From Chara braunii (lineage: Eukaryota > Streptophyta > Charophyceae > Charales > Characeae): a DNA stretch of 22,845 bases. A program made the translations under genes and the position numbers. Where the stretch lies: the NCBI GenBank assembly GCA_003427395.1, contig BFEA01000257.1, forward strand, positions 1,864,844-1,887,688, read 5' to 3'. Under the pieces are notes generated by a model. The model was not told where the DNA came from, did no database searches, and was given only the letters and a program-made list of their open reading frames with translations. This document shows, piece by piece, positions 9,295 to 20,212 of this stretch. The first letter of the stretch is position 1. Every line of letters starts with the position of its first letter.

Positions 9295-11349
9295 AAGATA
9301 CACAGCCTGCTTCTCTATGGTAATCAGGCTATCCTCCCCCTGTTGTTCACAAAAGGATGTGGCAGGGAGGTGACTCTGTTCACCTTGGGGCTTTTTTGTC
9401 GGTGCCTGCAAGTGAGCTACTGAGATTTTGAAAAGTCTTCGGAGCACCTCCTCCCATTGCATATGGGTCGGGAGACCCTGTTCCAGGATGCATCTCACCC
9501 TTGTACAATCCTCGAGGGCTTTTCTTAATTGCATGTGTACATGGGGCAAGAATTCCTCCGGGGCTCCCTCATGCAGAGATCGAAGGCCCATCATGATCCA
9601 CTCCGATATTTGGAGGGGTGATGGGTTGGGAAGTTGTAGAAGTCCTAGTTCAATCGGGTTGTCCCTCCCCTCTATGCACCGCTCTTGCACGTCATCGTAG
9701 GGGTCCCTCTTGCTCTTGTTGGCGGACCGGTCGCTGGAAGGGTGTCTTTCCTTTGGAATGATTTGTTGAGCTTGCCACCTTTCCTGGCTCACCTCATTCC
9801 CCCGCTCGGTCTCTCTTGTCTCCGTAGCTAGCACAACGAATCTGTTGCTGTCAAATCCTTCATTTATTGATGTATCTTTGGACCGGGGTTCTTGTTTTAT
9901 TTTTGGCGGGGCTTTTGGCAACAGCTGGCTCCCTTGATCAGTCAGGTACTCCTCCGGAGCCGGGCCTAGCTTTCCTCTCCCCTGTTTGGCCCAATTTTTT
10001 TCTTTGGCTGACCTAGAAGGAGCAGGGGCGATCTTCTGTGGTTGTAGATGGGATTCTACCATTTTTGGCGGTGTCCAGGAGGGAGGTGGTTTGGATTCCA
10101 AATTGGGGTCACCCGCTCTTTCCCATACCCACCCTATGATGGCCCCTCCTTCGTCAACCTTGTCAGTGTAAACCCACCCTTCATGTCCCGGGTCTACTGT
10201 GCACCAATGTGTGCTCCTAAAGGGATCCTGAATTAGGGGCCATGTGACCCTAACTTGGTTGACTGGGTGGTGGGAACACACCGGGTCGGTATATAGGTGA
10301 CCATAGGCTTGGCACTTGTGAGCTGTGTGTATCTTGAAATCCCTTTCCCCAACTTGGAAGGGGATATGTCATCAATAGAGAATGAGTGCCCCTTTGGCAA
10401 GTCGATTGCTAGCATCAAGTAATCGTCCCTTCTTGCCACGTGGGGGGGCAATGGGTCAATGAAGTCAATAATATCATATTTCTCTCCGAAATCCTGGACA
10501 AACGCCGCCTGAATTTCGATGGGAATGTGGCGAAATTCCACCCAGAAGTTTTATGTCATCATTCTTTCTTTTTTTTCCTCAGGGCGTTGTTGTTTCGGAG
10601 GCACCCATGGGTATATTCATACTTCGGACCTGTCGCATCTAATCGATCTCCATCTATCCATGGCTTGTTTGTCCTCTTCAAATCTGCAAATGACCGTGAC
10701 CGTGGTCGTGGAAATGGGTTGGAGCAGGAAGAGGTTTTGTGCTTCCTCCATGCTACCTTTGAGAGAAGCGAGTCTCTTCCGGACCCGTCCCACGTTGTCA
10801 TTTGTCAATTTAAAGGCGGCATCATCATGGAATACCCAGTTACTTGCGTGCTTTATGTAAAGCTTATTCCTATCCCTGACCTTTTCTGCTGGAAGTGATT
10901 TAATCAACGTAGATTTCCCTTTTTGGTTAATTACCTGGGATTCCGATGGGGTCAGGAGACGGGATAGGAAAAAGGCACCCGCAGACAATAGGTTCTCCAA
11001 GAGTCCAGGGGGATCTTCCATTCCCGCCCTTCTCCCTCGTCGGAATTCCGCTACACTGTAATCGATTGTCCGACGTGTGGTTTGTGCAGACAAGCTACCC
11101 AGGAGGGAGAGGGGGGGGTGTAAGTTGTCCCAGGGGGGTGGAGGGTTGGGTGTCGGTGGTCCTTTTTGGTTGTTGTTCGGTGGGGGTGGTCCGCCTCCTG
11201 GAAGCGTCCTCTGCTGCCTTCTGTTTATCGGCAGCTAAGCGTTTGTTCGCATGCTGCCTCATTGCCCTACGATACAACAGGGTCGATTCAAGTTTCTTGT
11301 GTGCCCTCTGAGCTCTAGGTCATGAATTGGTGCTTTTACCAGTAGCCAT
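9295..11349 (-). pseudogene. LINE-C ORF1, N-terminal part
   Basis: The start is the ATG at 11349 (MATGKSTNS), followed by a lysine/arginine/glutamine-rich segment with an in-frame TGA at 11320-11322, probably a former CGA. The frame at 11093-10617 contains an RRM/DUF4283-like gag domain (KLYIKHASNWVFHDD, LFLLQPIST, VICRFEEDKQAMDRW). It continues in shifted frames at 10541-10233 (EFRHIPIEIQ, DFIDPLPPHVARRDD), then KCQAYGHLYTDPVC, a zinc knuckle that has lost about seven residues including its first Cys. The frame ending near 9271 carries GFDSNRFVVLATE, a NPIEL block and MQWEEVLRRLFKISV. These match LINE-B in order. ORF1 protein would coat the element RNA. The C-terminus is cut at the AACGSG-bordered element. 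Confidence 0.78.
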
Positions 11350-11539
11350 GGTGCAAGTAGACTCTGGCTTTGATCTCCCTTCCTTTCCGACCCCTGGTGC
11401 TCGTGAATTATGCCCTCCCTTTGCAGCAGCCCACTTAACAAACTACCGCCGTGCGCAGGTTGGGGGCGCGATAAGGGACAAAGCTTCCTGATGTATCTTC
11501 TTCCTTCAACCTTTAGACCACTTTCGCCCTTATTTTCCT

Positions 11540-11800
11540 TGGCTGAATGGGAGACTCTCTCCTTCTTATCTTTTTTCTCCCTCTCCCTCACTTATGCTCC
11601 CTCCCTTTCTCTCCCCCTCCTTCTCCCTTTCCCTCCTTTCCTCTCTCTCACCCGTTCTCCCTCCCTTCTTTCACACACCCTCTCTCTTTTCCTTTCTCAA
11701 TACCTGTTTCGTCGCTCCACCGTATCATGATCCCTCTTACTCCCTCGCTCTCCCTGTTTCTCTCTTTCCTTCTCTCCCTCTTCCTTCCTCTCTAGCTGGT
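11540..11800. repeat. Polypyrimidine/polypurine tract
   Basis: Nearly continuous C and T on the plus strand, in runs of CTCC and TTCC type. It lies just upstream of the LINE-C ORF1 start on the opposite strand, so it may be part of a LINE-C 5' region. Such tracts can form triplex structures; any promoter role is speculation. Confidence 0.7.
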
Positions 11801-11829
11801 GGGTCCGGACAGGGGGCGAGAGAGGTCTG

Positions 11830-13290
11830 GCGATCCCGTTGGTTGATGGGTCCGATCCTGTTTGGCGAGAGAATGGCCCAGGTTGGGATTGGAGTGATGA
11901 ACCGGGATCGGGGTAGGAGAGTAGGCTCGGGATGGGATCGGGGAAGACAAGGCCGTCAGGGGTACGGTGGTCAGGGTTAGGGTCAGGATGGTGGGTCGGG
12001 ACAGGGGCGAGAGGGTGAGTCGAGATGGGTGGCAAGTATGGAGATTGAAATGGAGGGTCGGGGTCGGCGTGGGGGGGAAACCAGCGATCCGAAGTTGGTG
12101 CGAGGTCGGGGTAGAAGGGCGAGGAGGTGGGATCGTCGTCAGGATCAATGATCGAAAAGAGAGTTGGGATTGTGGGATGGTAATCAGGGTCCGAGTCAGG
12201 ACCAGTTGGGATCGGGGTGATGGGCCGGGATCGGAGTAGGAGAGTGGGGTCGGGATAGGATCGGGGGAGGCAAGGCCCTGATGGTGGGCCGGGACAGAGT
12301 ACAAAAGAGTGGGTTGAGATGGGTGGCAAGAATGGAGATCGAGATGGCGGGTCAGGGTCGGCGCGTGGGGGAAACAAGCGATGTGGAGTCGGTGGGTCGA
12401 GGTCCGGGTAGAAGGACGAGGAGGTGGGATCATGGCCTGGATCAGAATCACAAAAGGAGTTGGGATTGTGGGATGGTAACCAGGATCCAGACCAGGATGG
12501 TGTGTCGGGATTGGGGAATGAGTTCGGTGGTAGGGGGTGGGTATAACGACACACGCTCGTGACTAGGATGATGGGTCGGGATCAGGATGGTGCGCGAGAG
12601 AGAAGGTCGGGATAAGAGCGGGGTTGGGGATGGTGGGTCGGGGTCCCGGGGTAGGAGAGAGGCAGGGCCGTCAGGAGTACAGTGGACAGGGATAGGGTCA
12701 GGATGGTGGGTGGGGACAAGGGGCGACAGGGACGGGATGTGAGGCCAGAATGGGGATTGGGATGGAGGGACGGGGTCAGCGCGGGGGGGGGAGGCTAGCA
12801 ATGTAGAGTCGGCGGGTCGAGATCGGGGTAAAAGGGCGAGGAGGTGGGATCGTGGCCTGAATCAAGAACGAAAAGGGAGTCAGAGTTATGGAATGGTAAC
12901 CAGGATCAGGACCGGGATGATGTGTCGGGATTGGGGGATGGGTTCGGCGAGGTCTCGCGCGGGATGGTGGGTCGGGATCGGGATAGGGAGCGAGGGAGCA
13001 GGTCAGGATGGGACCGGGGACGAAAACACGGTAGTAAGAAGGTATGGCGGGATGGAATCGATATGAGAAGAAGGAGAGATGGAAGCCAGAATCAAGCTCG
13101 AGGTAATAGGTCGTGGTAGGGGGGATAGGTTGGATGATCTAGAGACGACACAGGGGGGCAGGTTTGGAAGGGGTGGGCATGGCGGCACGGGGGGGCAAGA
13201 AGGCGAGACGGGATGGACTCAAGATGCGCAGGATGGCTAGGACGGGGATCGGGATGATGGGCGAGGGGGAAGGTCGGGATGGGTTTAGGG
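11830..13290. repeat. G-rich minisatellite with ~294-bp higher-order unit
   Basis: The whole stretch is built from degenerate GGATCGGGATGGTGGGTC-like words. On top of that, a longer unit recurs: GGCAAGTATGGAGAT at 12031 and GGCAAGAATGGAGAT at 12325 (offset 294), then GGCCAGAATGGGGAT at 12743 (offset 418, with extra short repeats inserted). In each unit the box is followed by a GAGGAGGTGGGATC block. The long minus-strand open frame across it, rich in Pro, Asp and Ser, follows from the repeat composition. Confidence 0.85.
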
Positions 13291-13831
13291 TAAGTGAATC
13301 AGACAAGAAACACAGTGCAAGAAGGGTACTATTTGCATATCCGACCTGGTGCTCTATCTTCGGCGGTGTTGCTCAATAGTTGTTTCTCGATTCTCGTTCT
13401 TGCAGACGATCTATCGGCTCGACTCCCCCACCGCGTCAGTTTCCCAACGCGGGGCCCCAAGGGAAGTGGAGTGATACACCAAACTGCTTAACGACTTCTG
13501 GCGCCAGCTTCCGTTGTGGTGAAGAAGAAACCACTCCGGTTCTGACTCGTTGCTGCGGCACTTCACCGTTGTCTCCGGAACTCCCGCTGCCATAAGCTGC
13601 ACATTTTCCACCAAGCCCGCTGCCTCTACTTTCGGCTATGGCTTCCCTGGGCGCCTTAGCCCTCCTCCTCCATACCTCCTAGTACTCCCTTCGCAGCTCC
13701 TCTCTCGGCGGGTGTTTTGCACATCCGTCAACACAAACCTGATGTGTTGGGTGCGCTAAGCGGCACCACTGCCACTTCCATACACGCACAGAAGGGCTCT
13801 TGGCTCAAAATATTCCAAAAATCCGGCACCA
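13291..13831 (+). other. Probable LINE-B 5' region
   Basis: This GC-moderate, non-repetitive stretch separates the minisatellite from the first LINE-B codon. Its left limit is not defined by any sequence signal I can see. It includes TCTGGCGCC at 13497-13505 and GGTGAAGA at 13518-13525, the same pair of words found in both LINE 3' UTRs. Short open frames here have no recognisable features. LINE 5' UTRs usually hold the internal promoter; that is inference only. Confidence 0.4.
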
Positions 13832-16800
13832 ATGGGGGAATGGCAGCGACCTGAAGGAACAACACAGATTATTGCACAAGAAAGGGGTATGGTGGTAGCA
13901 ACAAAACCACACGACAATGACAGGATGCAACAAGGGGTTCAAGAAACAGATCAACCAGAGGCAGAGGTTCGCAAACTAGAAAAGAGGGCCTAGAAGGTTG
14001 ACAACAATCAGAAGAATCAGAATGAACAGATTCAGGATTTGGAAATGAAGGATGGAGATGAGGAGATACTCACAGAAGAGGAAAGAGCGTGTGAATAAAA
14101 AACAGAAAGGAATCAAGAGTCAACAGTAGGCTCCAACCAAAATGCAGACTCACTATCTTCCTCTTCCTCCCACAGTTCATCTCAACCAACTTGGGCGCAG
14201 AAAGTAAGGGCATCTTTGCTCGACAAGACACTTAAAATCAAACGACAATCAATAGGTCTGCCAAGCACCGAAATGGAAGAACTTAAGATACCATTAAGGA
14301 ATTTGTCATCGGCTAGGGCTTACTTCCTCTCTCTCTTCCTCCTTCCTTCAGAACAGTTGGTCTCTAAGCAGGGAGGGAGGAAAATACTGATGAAGTCCTA
14401 CCCTACGGACAAATTGGATCAGAGAGACGAGATTTATACTAAGCATGCAAGCAAGTGGATTTTTTATGATGACTGCGCATACAAGTCTATATTAATGACA
14501 AACTCAAATGGATATGCAAAAGACTTGTAGCAATGAAGGACAGTCCAGAGGCGGTGTCTGAATTCTTCTTAATTCAGCCAATCTCTCCGACGGTATTTAC
14601 AATCCTATGTTTATTTGAACAGGACAAAAAGCAGATGGATGGTTCGAGGAAGATATTCTGGGATGGATCGGAGGGTAGGATATATCATTGGCAACCCAGG
14701 AAGGTAGGACCGGAGGAAAAGAGGGAACAGTTGATGAGAGATTTTTACTCGGTAGAATTCAGACACATTCCTATCGAGATACAAGCGGTCGTTTTCCATG
14801 ATTTTGGACAACAGTTCAAGATTGTAGACTTCATTGATCCACCCCCCACGTACGTCGCTAAGAGAGATGATCATTTGATGTTAGCCTTGGACTTGCCTAA
14901 GGACCAGTTGTTCTCTTTGGATAATATTGTTCCTTTCAAGATGGGAAGTAAGATTTATCAGATTCATACCGCTCACAAATTTCGTCCCTGGTGCTTTAAG
15001 TGCAAAGCTTATGGACACCTCAACACGGAATTTGTTTCGCCCAGCACACCCTCAGCATGCCTCGCTACAAGGACCTAGACTAAAAAGGGATCCACAACGT
15101 CCGCACGGATGGGTTCCAACGATTCAGGGATATGAAGGGTGAGTGTTCAGTGATGAGTTAAATCAAACTGGTCAGCAGATAGGTTGATTTTTGGAAGGAA
15201 GGGGGGATATGCGTAAGGTTCCACGACCATCTGTAGACTGGGTTCCACCCCAGTCTCCTCAGGGTTCTCAAGCAGGGAAGGTTGAACAATCAAAGGTTAA
15301 AGGTATACAAGGTGCAGTCCCCTAGCAGGTGGGGCAAACGGCCCAAGTCAACCTCGTAGGAAAGGGAGGGCTAAGCTTGGGTCCATCTACTGATGAATCA
15401 ATTAATATGGCTATTCCCATTGTTCATCATAAACAACAAAATTTACAATCTATGGAAAAGGGAAAGGCAACTTTCAATAGCTCAAGAAGTAGAGGCCCAT
15501 CGACATCAACTTACTTACCTTCCATTGGCACACATCCTGGTAAGGAATGGAAAGGAGTCCGGCGCAAAGGAAGCGAAAGTGATAAGAAGGATGTGAGTTC
15601 AACAAATCAACTTTCGCAGACCAAACAACCTTCACAGTCACAGCAAACTGCGCAGTCCCAGCAACCGACATCATGGAACAAGGGCTACAAACTGCAAACC
15701 AATTTGGGATTTTGGCACATGAAGAACAAGAACAACAAGAAGTACAAGAAGAACAAATGGAGAAACATGGAGAAGAGGATAATCTGAGTGTAGGAAGCAA
15801 AAGTGTCGGTTACACTAAAGACCAGTATAAGGAAGATACAACAAAGAAAGATGATCCCATGGACATAGATCCCTTCAAGGAAGCCTTTGGGAATGAGCCC
15901 ATGGAGGTTGAACAGGCAGTAGCACCCCCACCAGCGCTAGTAGTGGCTAACAAAGAAACAGATTTATCCACAGGCCTACAAACAAAATTACTTAAGGTAG
16001 CACACTGGTTGTTGGTCAATATGAAACTCAACTACGAGAGACTATCAGAGACGGTTTGGAACCAGGTATATAAACAACGTATTCCCATGCTTGAAAGTAG
16101 CCCTAGTCTCAAGGATGTAATGGAACAAGGTCCAAAACAAGGCATGAATTGGGAGGATATTTGTAATCGTCTTTTGCATATTGTTTTAATTCGGTTTCAT
16201 CCACCCAAAGGGAATGGTCTCATTCATCCCAATCATCTTCTGAGAGGGGAGGGAGGATGTCAATTGATAGGACCAGCTTCCTCTGGAATTACTAGGGGGA
16301 ATCAAGGAGAAGAGAATGATGAAGAAAAGCAGGCTGATTTAGAGGATAAGGATGATCATGGACATTCCTCTACAGATGTATGCATGATTGAGGAATCAGT
16401 AGAAAATTTGGGTTCACCAAAAGCGGGAACACCTTTGAACGAGGAACAAATTGTCAGCAAAGAATCAGAATCAGAATCAGAATCAGAAAAAAATGCAGAC
16501 TAATCATCTTCTGAGAGGGGATAGAGGATGTCAATTGATAGGACCAGCTTCCTCTGGAATTACTAGGGGGAATCAAGGAGAAGAGAATGATGAAGAAAAG
16601 CAGGCTGATTTAGAGGATAAGGATGATCATGGACATTCCTCTACAGATGTATGCATGATTGAGGAATCAGTAGAAAANTTGGGTTCACCAAAAGCGGGAA
16701 CACCTTTGAACGAGGAACAAATTGTCAGCAAAGAATCAGAATCAGAATCAGAATCAGAAAAAAATGCAGACTCTTATGAACTAACTAGAAGGATCCTATA

Positions 16801-17699
16801 AAGAAATTTCAAAAGCTATCACAGTTCATAGAGGGGTTACGCATTTTGCAGAAGTTGCTTCTGAAGTAACTGGTGAGAAAAAATTCATGATGATCAACAA
16901 AGAAAGGGTTGTCATAACTACAAATGATACTAATAAATCTAAGCAAGAAGCAAAGGTGAGAAAAAACAGACAGTCAATACAGAGGATTGAGTTGGACGGA
17001 GCCACTAATCAGGATCAGAGTAGGGAGTTACTACAGCTGGGTCCTCCGACGAGAGAACAAATAGTGGACGTAACTGATGAATCAGGCATGCCTGTTCCAG
17101 TGATGGTAGGGGATTCTAAGGAAATGGAGGATAATCACATGCAGATAACCGAGTTGACCAGTAAGAGGCAGAAATTAAGACATAAAGTATCAATGGGTCA
17201 GGGGGAGATGCCCCCTACTAGGAATGGAATCTTACTGCTGCCAGTAAGGAGGAAAGAGGATATTTGGGAGGTAGGGTTATCAGAACCTCTGGGAGCGGTA
17301 TACGAAGAGATTACAGTTCTTGGCACTTCCATCCCGGTTCTCTCACTCGCCACTGACGTTGGTACTTAGGATGAGGAGACTCCAACTCAATAACAAATTT
17401 CTAAACTTATCAATGATTATCTGCCTAACAGTGTTACATTCATTCTCACATTCACCACATAATCAAAGAAGTTGGCAGAAAGGAATGTATACCTGAAATA
17501 TGATCCATCAAAACAGACAGATCTTAGATGGATGAGAGGAGAAACGCTTAAACAAATGCAGTTGTTGAAGGTTAAAGCTAGTAATTTTTGGTCTGAGACA
17601 GATGTTGCCACCATTTTAGTGAGACTTTTGAGATATAGTACATTGGAAGTTGGTGGCGCATTAGATCAGGGGGTGTGGCAACCTTTGAGAGAATCATGA
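13832..17699 (+). pseudogene. LINE-B ORF1 pseudogene
   Basis: I chose the ATG at 13832 (MGEWQRPEGTTQ) because its frame runs into the first conserved domain, apart from stops at 13991-13993 and 14096-14098. The order is: a charged, coiled-coil-like N-terminus; an RRM/DUF4283-like gag domain with IYTKHASKWIFYDDCAY and FTILCLFEQDKKQMD (14216-14700), split by a frameshift near 14530; FRHIPIEIQ; a partial CCHC knuckle, CFKCKAYGH, whose fourth Cys is lost to a frameshift near 15030; a Gln/Ser-rich linker; NQFGILAHEE; a PMEVEQA block with LKVAHWLL; MNWEDICNRLLHIVLIRFHPP; a 271-bp tandem duplication; KLRHKVSMGQ; and ASNFWSETD. About 1,200 codons is much longer than usual plant LINE ORF1. It would bind element RNA. 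Confidence 0.8.
16231..16772 (+). repeat. 271-bp tandem duplication in LINE-B ORF1
   Basis: Copy 1 is 16231-16501 and copy 2 is 16502-16772. By eye they differ at two bases near the start (GGAGGGAGG versus GGATAGAGG) and at the N at 16678. Because 271 is not a multiple of three, the second copy is read out of frame, and the junction creates a TAA right after KNAD. Each copy ends in a short AGAATC microsatellite. Confidence 0.95.
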
Positions 17700-18167
17700 G
17701 ATCTCTAATTTACTGGTATATTTTCAGTATATCTTTCTACCTTAATAAATGTTTATAAGTAGTAATATAAAATAATAAAAGAAATTAAAGTAGTTGATGC
17801 ATTATATAATAAGGATAAGGATTGGAGGTCACTAAGAATAAAAGCAGACTTCGATCTCAGGACACTAAATGTTAATGGCCTAGCATCAGCTCATCATACA
17901 AAAAAACAGACAATCTACAACCAGTTAAAAGGTATAGGGGAAGAGACTGGCCTGATGTAATATGTATCTAGGAAACTCACCTGATGAATACGGATGTGCA
18001 TAATCATACTCATAAGGTAATATGGTCATACCAAGCCTTTAGAGCCCATGCACCAAGACCAGGTAGTGCGGGGATAGCTATTTGGATTTCCCCAAATTCC
18101 ATGGCGGATCTCATTTATGCGGAAGTCGACAAAGAATAAGGAAGATGGACCTTCGTACTAGTGATGT

Positions 18168-18629
18168 TTGAATTGGAGGTGGTATGTATCCTATGTGTAT
18201 ATGGGCCTAATGAAGTTGGTGAAAGACAAAAAAAAATTCGAGTCCCTTTCTCGCGTGCCACAGGGGATCCCGGTTATTATAGCTGGAGATTTTAATGCAG
18301 CACCAAATCGACACCTGGATAGATTACACATTTCATCCCCATGTCTTGGGTATATTGAGTCAGATGAGATAATAGTAAATAATCAGTGTCACTCCCTCAA
18401 TGTCTTTGATGCTTATAGACGACTCAACCCTACACAGAGGTCGTTTTCCTTTTTTAGAAAGGGTCAATCTAGTCGAGGGTCTAAATCTCGTATTGACCTT
18501 ATTCTTATATCTGAAGAATTACAAGGGGCTATACAATTTGCTGAGATCTTCTCGAAAAGTCCGTTACCAGGTCTAGACCATGCTATGTGTGTTGCAGTTC
18601 TATCCTTTAGAAAAAAAAAGCCAGATTAA
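18168..18629 (+). pseudogene. LINE-B endonuclease, C-terminal part
   Basis: This is the longest surviving piece of the LINE-B endonuclease. It keeps VYGPN (Tyr position), PVIIAGDFNAAP (Asp and Asn of the GDFN motif), SRIDLILI (Asp) and GLDHAMC (Asp-His). The catalytic residues of the AP-endonuclease fold in this half are intact. The N-terminal half lies upstream in two frames and carries stops at 17969 and 18137. The ending TAA at 18627-18629 replaces a Gln present in LINE-A (PDQGSGYY). Confidence 0.83.
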
Positions 18630-19499
18630 GGTGAAGGATTTTATAAACTCAATACATCTCATTTAAAAATTAAAAACTTTATTTTATTTCTGAAGGATGT
18701 ATGGACCTTCTGGCGTAACCAGCCGGACCTCATACAAGATGATGTAAAATGGTTCAACAATGGCCTAGCATTTCTAGGTCCTAAATGCAATGAATATTCT
18801 AAACTCCTTGGCTCTCAAAGACACTATAAGGAAACACGTTTGCATCAAAAAATTCAACAACTCCAACAACAGGAGAATTAATCTAAAGAGATGGGGGTTT
18901 TAGAACCTCTTGCTCAAGAAATCAAAGAACTGGAGGATCAATTATTGGCTCAAATGGAATACAGGTAGCAAGGAATAAGGATTAGAGGTAAGCTAAGAAA
19001 ACACCAAATGGAAGGGGAGATAAATACAAGATTCTTTTCTTTGGCAAAAATAAACTTTGATTGCACGATTATTGAAGCCCTAGAAGACCCCTTTCATAAA
19101 AACGTTTCATTGACCACGTCATCAACGTCATGTATGAAAATAGTCAAGGATTTATTCCAGGATCTCTTTAAGTTAGAAATTAAAAGTATCCCAGCGATCA
19201 AATAATTCAGGAAAATATAAGCTTTTCTTAAGCCTATGGGCAACGTACTAAGAACATATAGAGAAGTTAGAAATATCTGTTTCAAAGGAGGAGATATGGA
19301 CAACACTAATGCTTATCGAAGAAGAAAAAACCCCAGGCATTAATGGTCTCCCCAAGGAATTTTTGGAATCCTTATGAAATTTCCTTTCACAAAACCTCAT
19401 GGATTTTTATAAGGCAATTTAGACCTCAGGACAAATGGGATAATTTGTAGGCCAAGGAGTCTTAACTCTGCTTTATAAAAAGGGGGATAAAACAAGTAT

Positions 19500-20212
19500 T
19501 TGTAAATATCGTCCTATCGCCCTCCTAACGGTGGTCTACAAACTGATGGCGAAAGCTCTAGCCAATAGACTATCCAAAGTCATTGCTGAAATTATTCATC
19601 CAGTGTAGACAGGGTTTATTACAGGAAGGAATATCCAAGATAATATACTATTAGTCAATGAATTGATTAGAATATCACGATAATCCAAACATAATGCGGC
19701 CTTCATATTTATAGACTTTGAGAAAGCTTATGATAATGTGGATTGGTTATTTCAAAATAAATGTTTACAAAATTTTAACTTTGGTCCAAATTTTAGAAGG
19801 TTGGTGAAAATATTGCATAGTCAGCTACAACCAGGGTAATGGTAAATGACAATATAGCTCCCCCTGTCTCCTTACAGAGATCAGTGAGACAAGGGGACCC
19901 AATTGCCCATTTCTTTTTGTCATAATCATGGAGGCTTTAGCAGCTAACCTCAGACAACATAAGGATATTAAAAGAATTCAAGTATCATCTATTCCAGAGG
20001 AAGCTATTCTTGTTTGCTCTCTCTTTGTTGATGATCTATCCCTGATGGTAGAAACATCTAAAATGAATATGGAAACTATAAGTACTCTGATGGATAAGTT
20101 TTGTAGACAATCTGACTTGAGAGTAAATTGGGGTAATAAAACGATGGGATGGTGGATTCATCATCAAGGAGTAAGACCCCCTGAACTGCCCAAAGTAAAA
20201 TGGTTTCACTAG
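19500..20212 (+). pseudogene. LINE-B reverse transcriptase core
   Basis: The segment runs from CKYRPIALLTVVYKLMAKAL through motif A, FIDFEKAYDNVDW (19702-19746), and SVRQGDPIA to SLFVDDLSLM with the two catalytic Asp residues (20024-20035). It is interrupted by TAG at 19606-19608, TAA at 19681-19683, a lesion near 19840 and a 1-bp loss near 19905 that shifts the PFLFVIIMEAL continuation. FVDD here versus FADD in LINE-A is a tolerated variant of motif C. Confidence 0.84.

Noticed and set aside
9295-11349. LINE-C and LINE-A as one ORF1 simply interrupted by an insertion at 7812-9294.
   Set aside because: The PMEVE/NPIEL-type module is present on both sides of the insertion, while LINE-B has it once, so a simple insertion does not fit. 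A two-module ORF1 remains possible and is noted under findings.
11547-11980. Long Leu/Ser/Pro-rich plus-strand open frames.
   Set aside because: Products of the polypyrimidine tract and minisatellite composition; no domain or codon signature.
11960-12000. Telomere-like AGGGTTAGGGT near 11975.
   Set aside because: A single chance occurrence within the G-rich minisatellite, not a tandem TTAGGG or TTTAGGG array.
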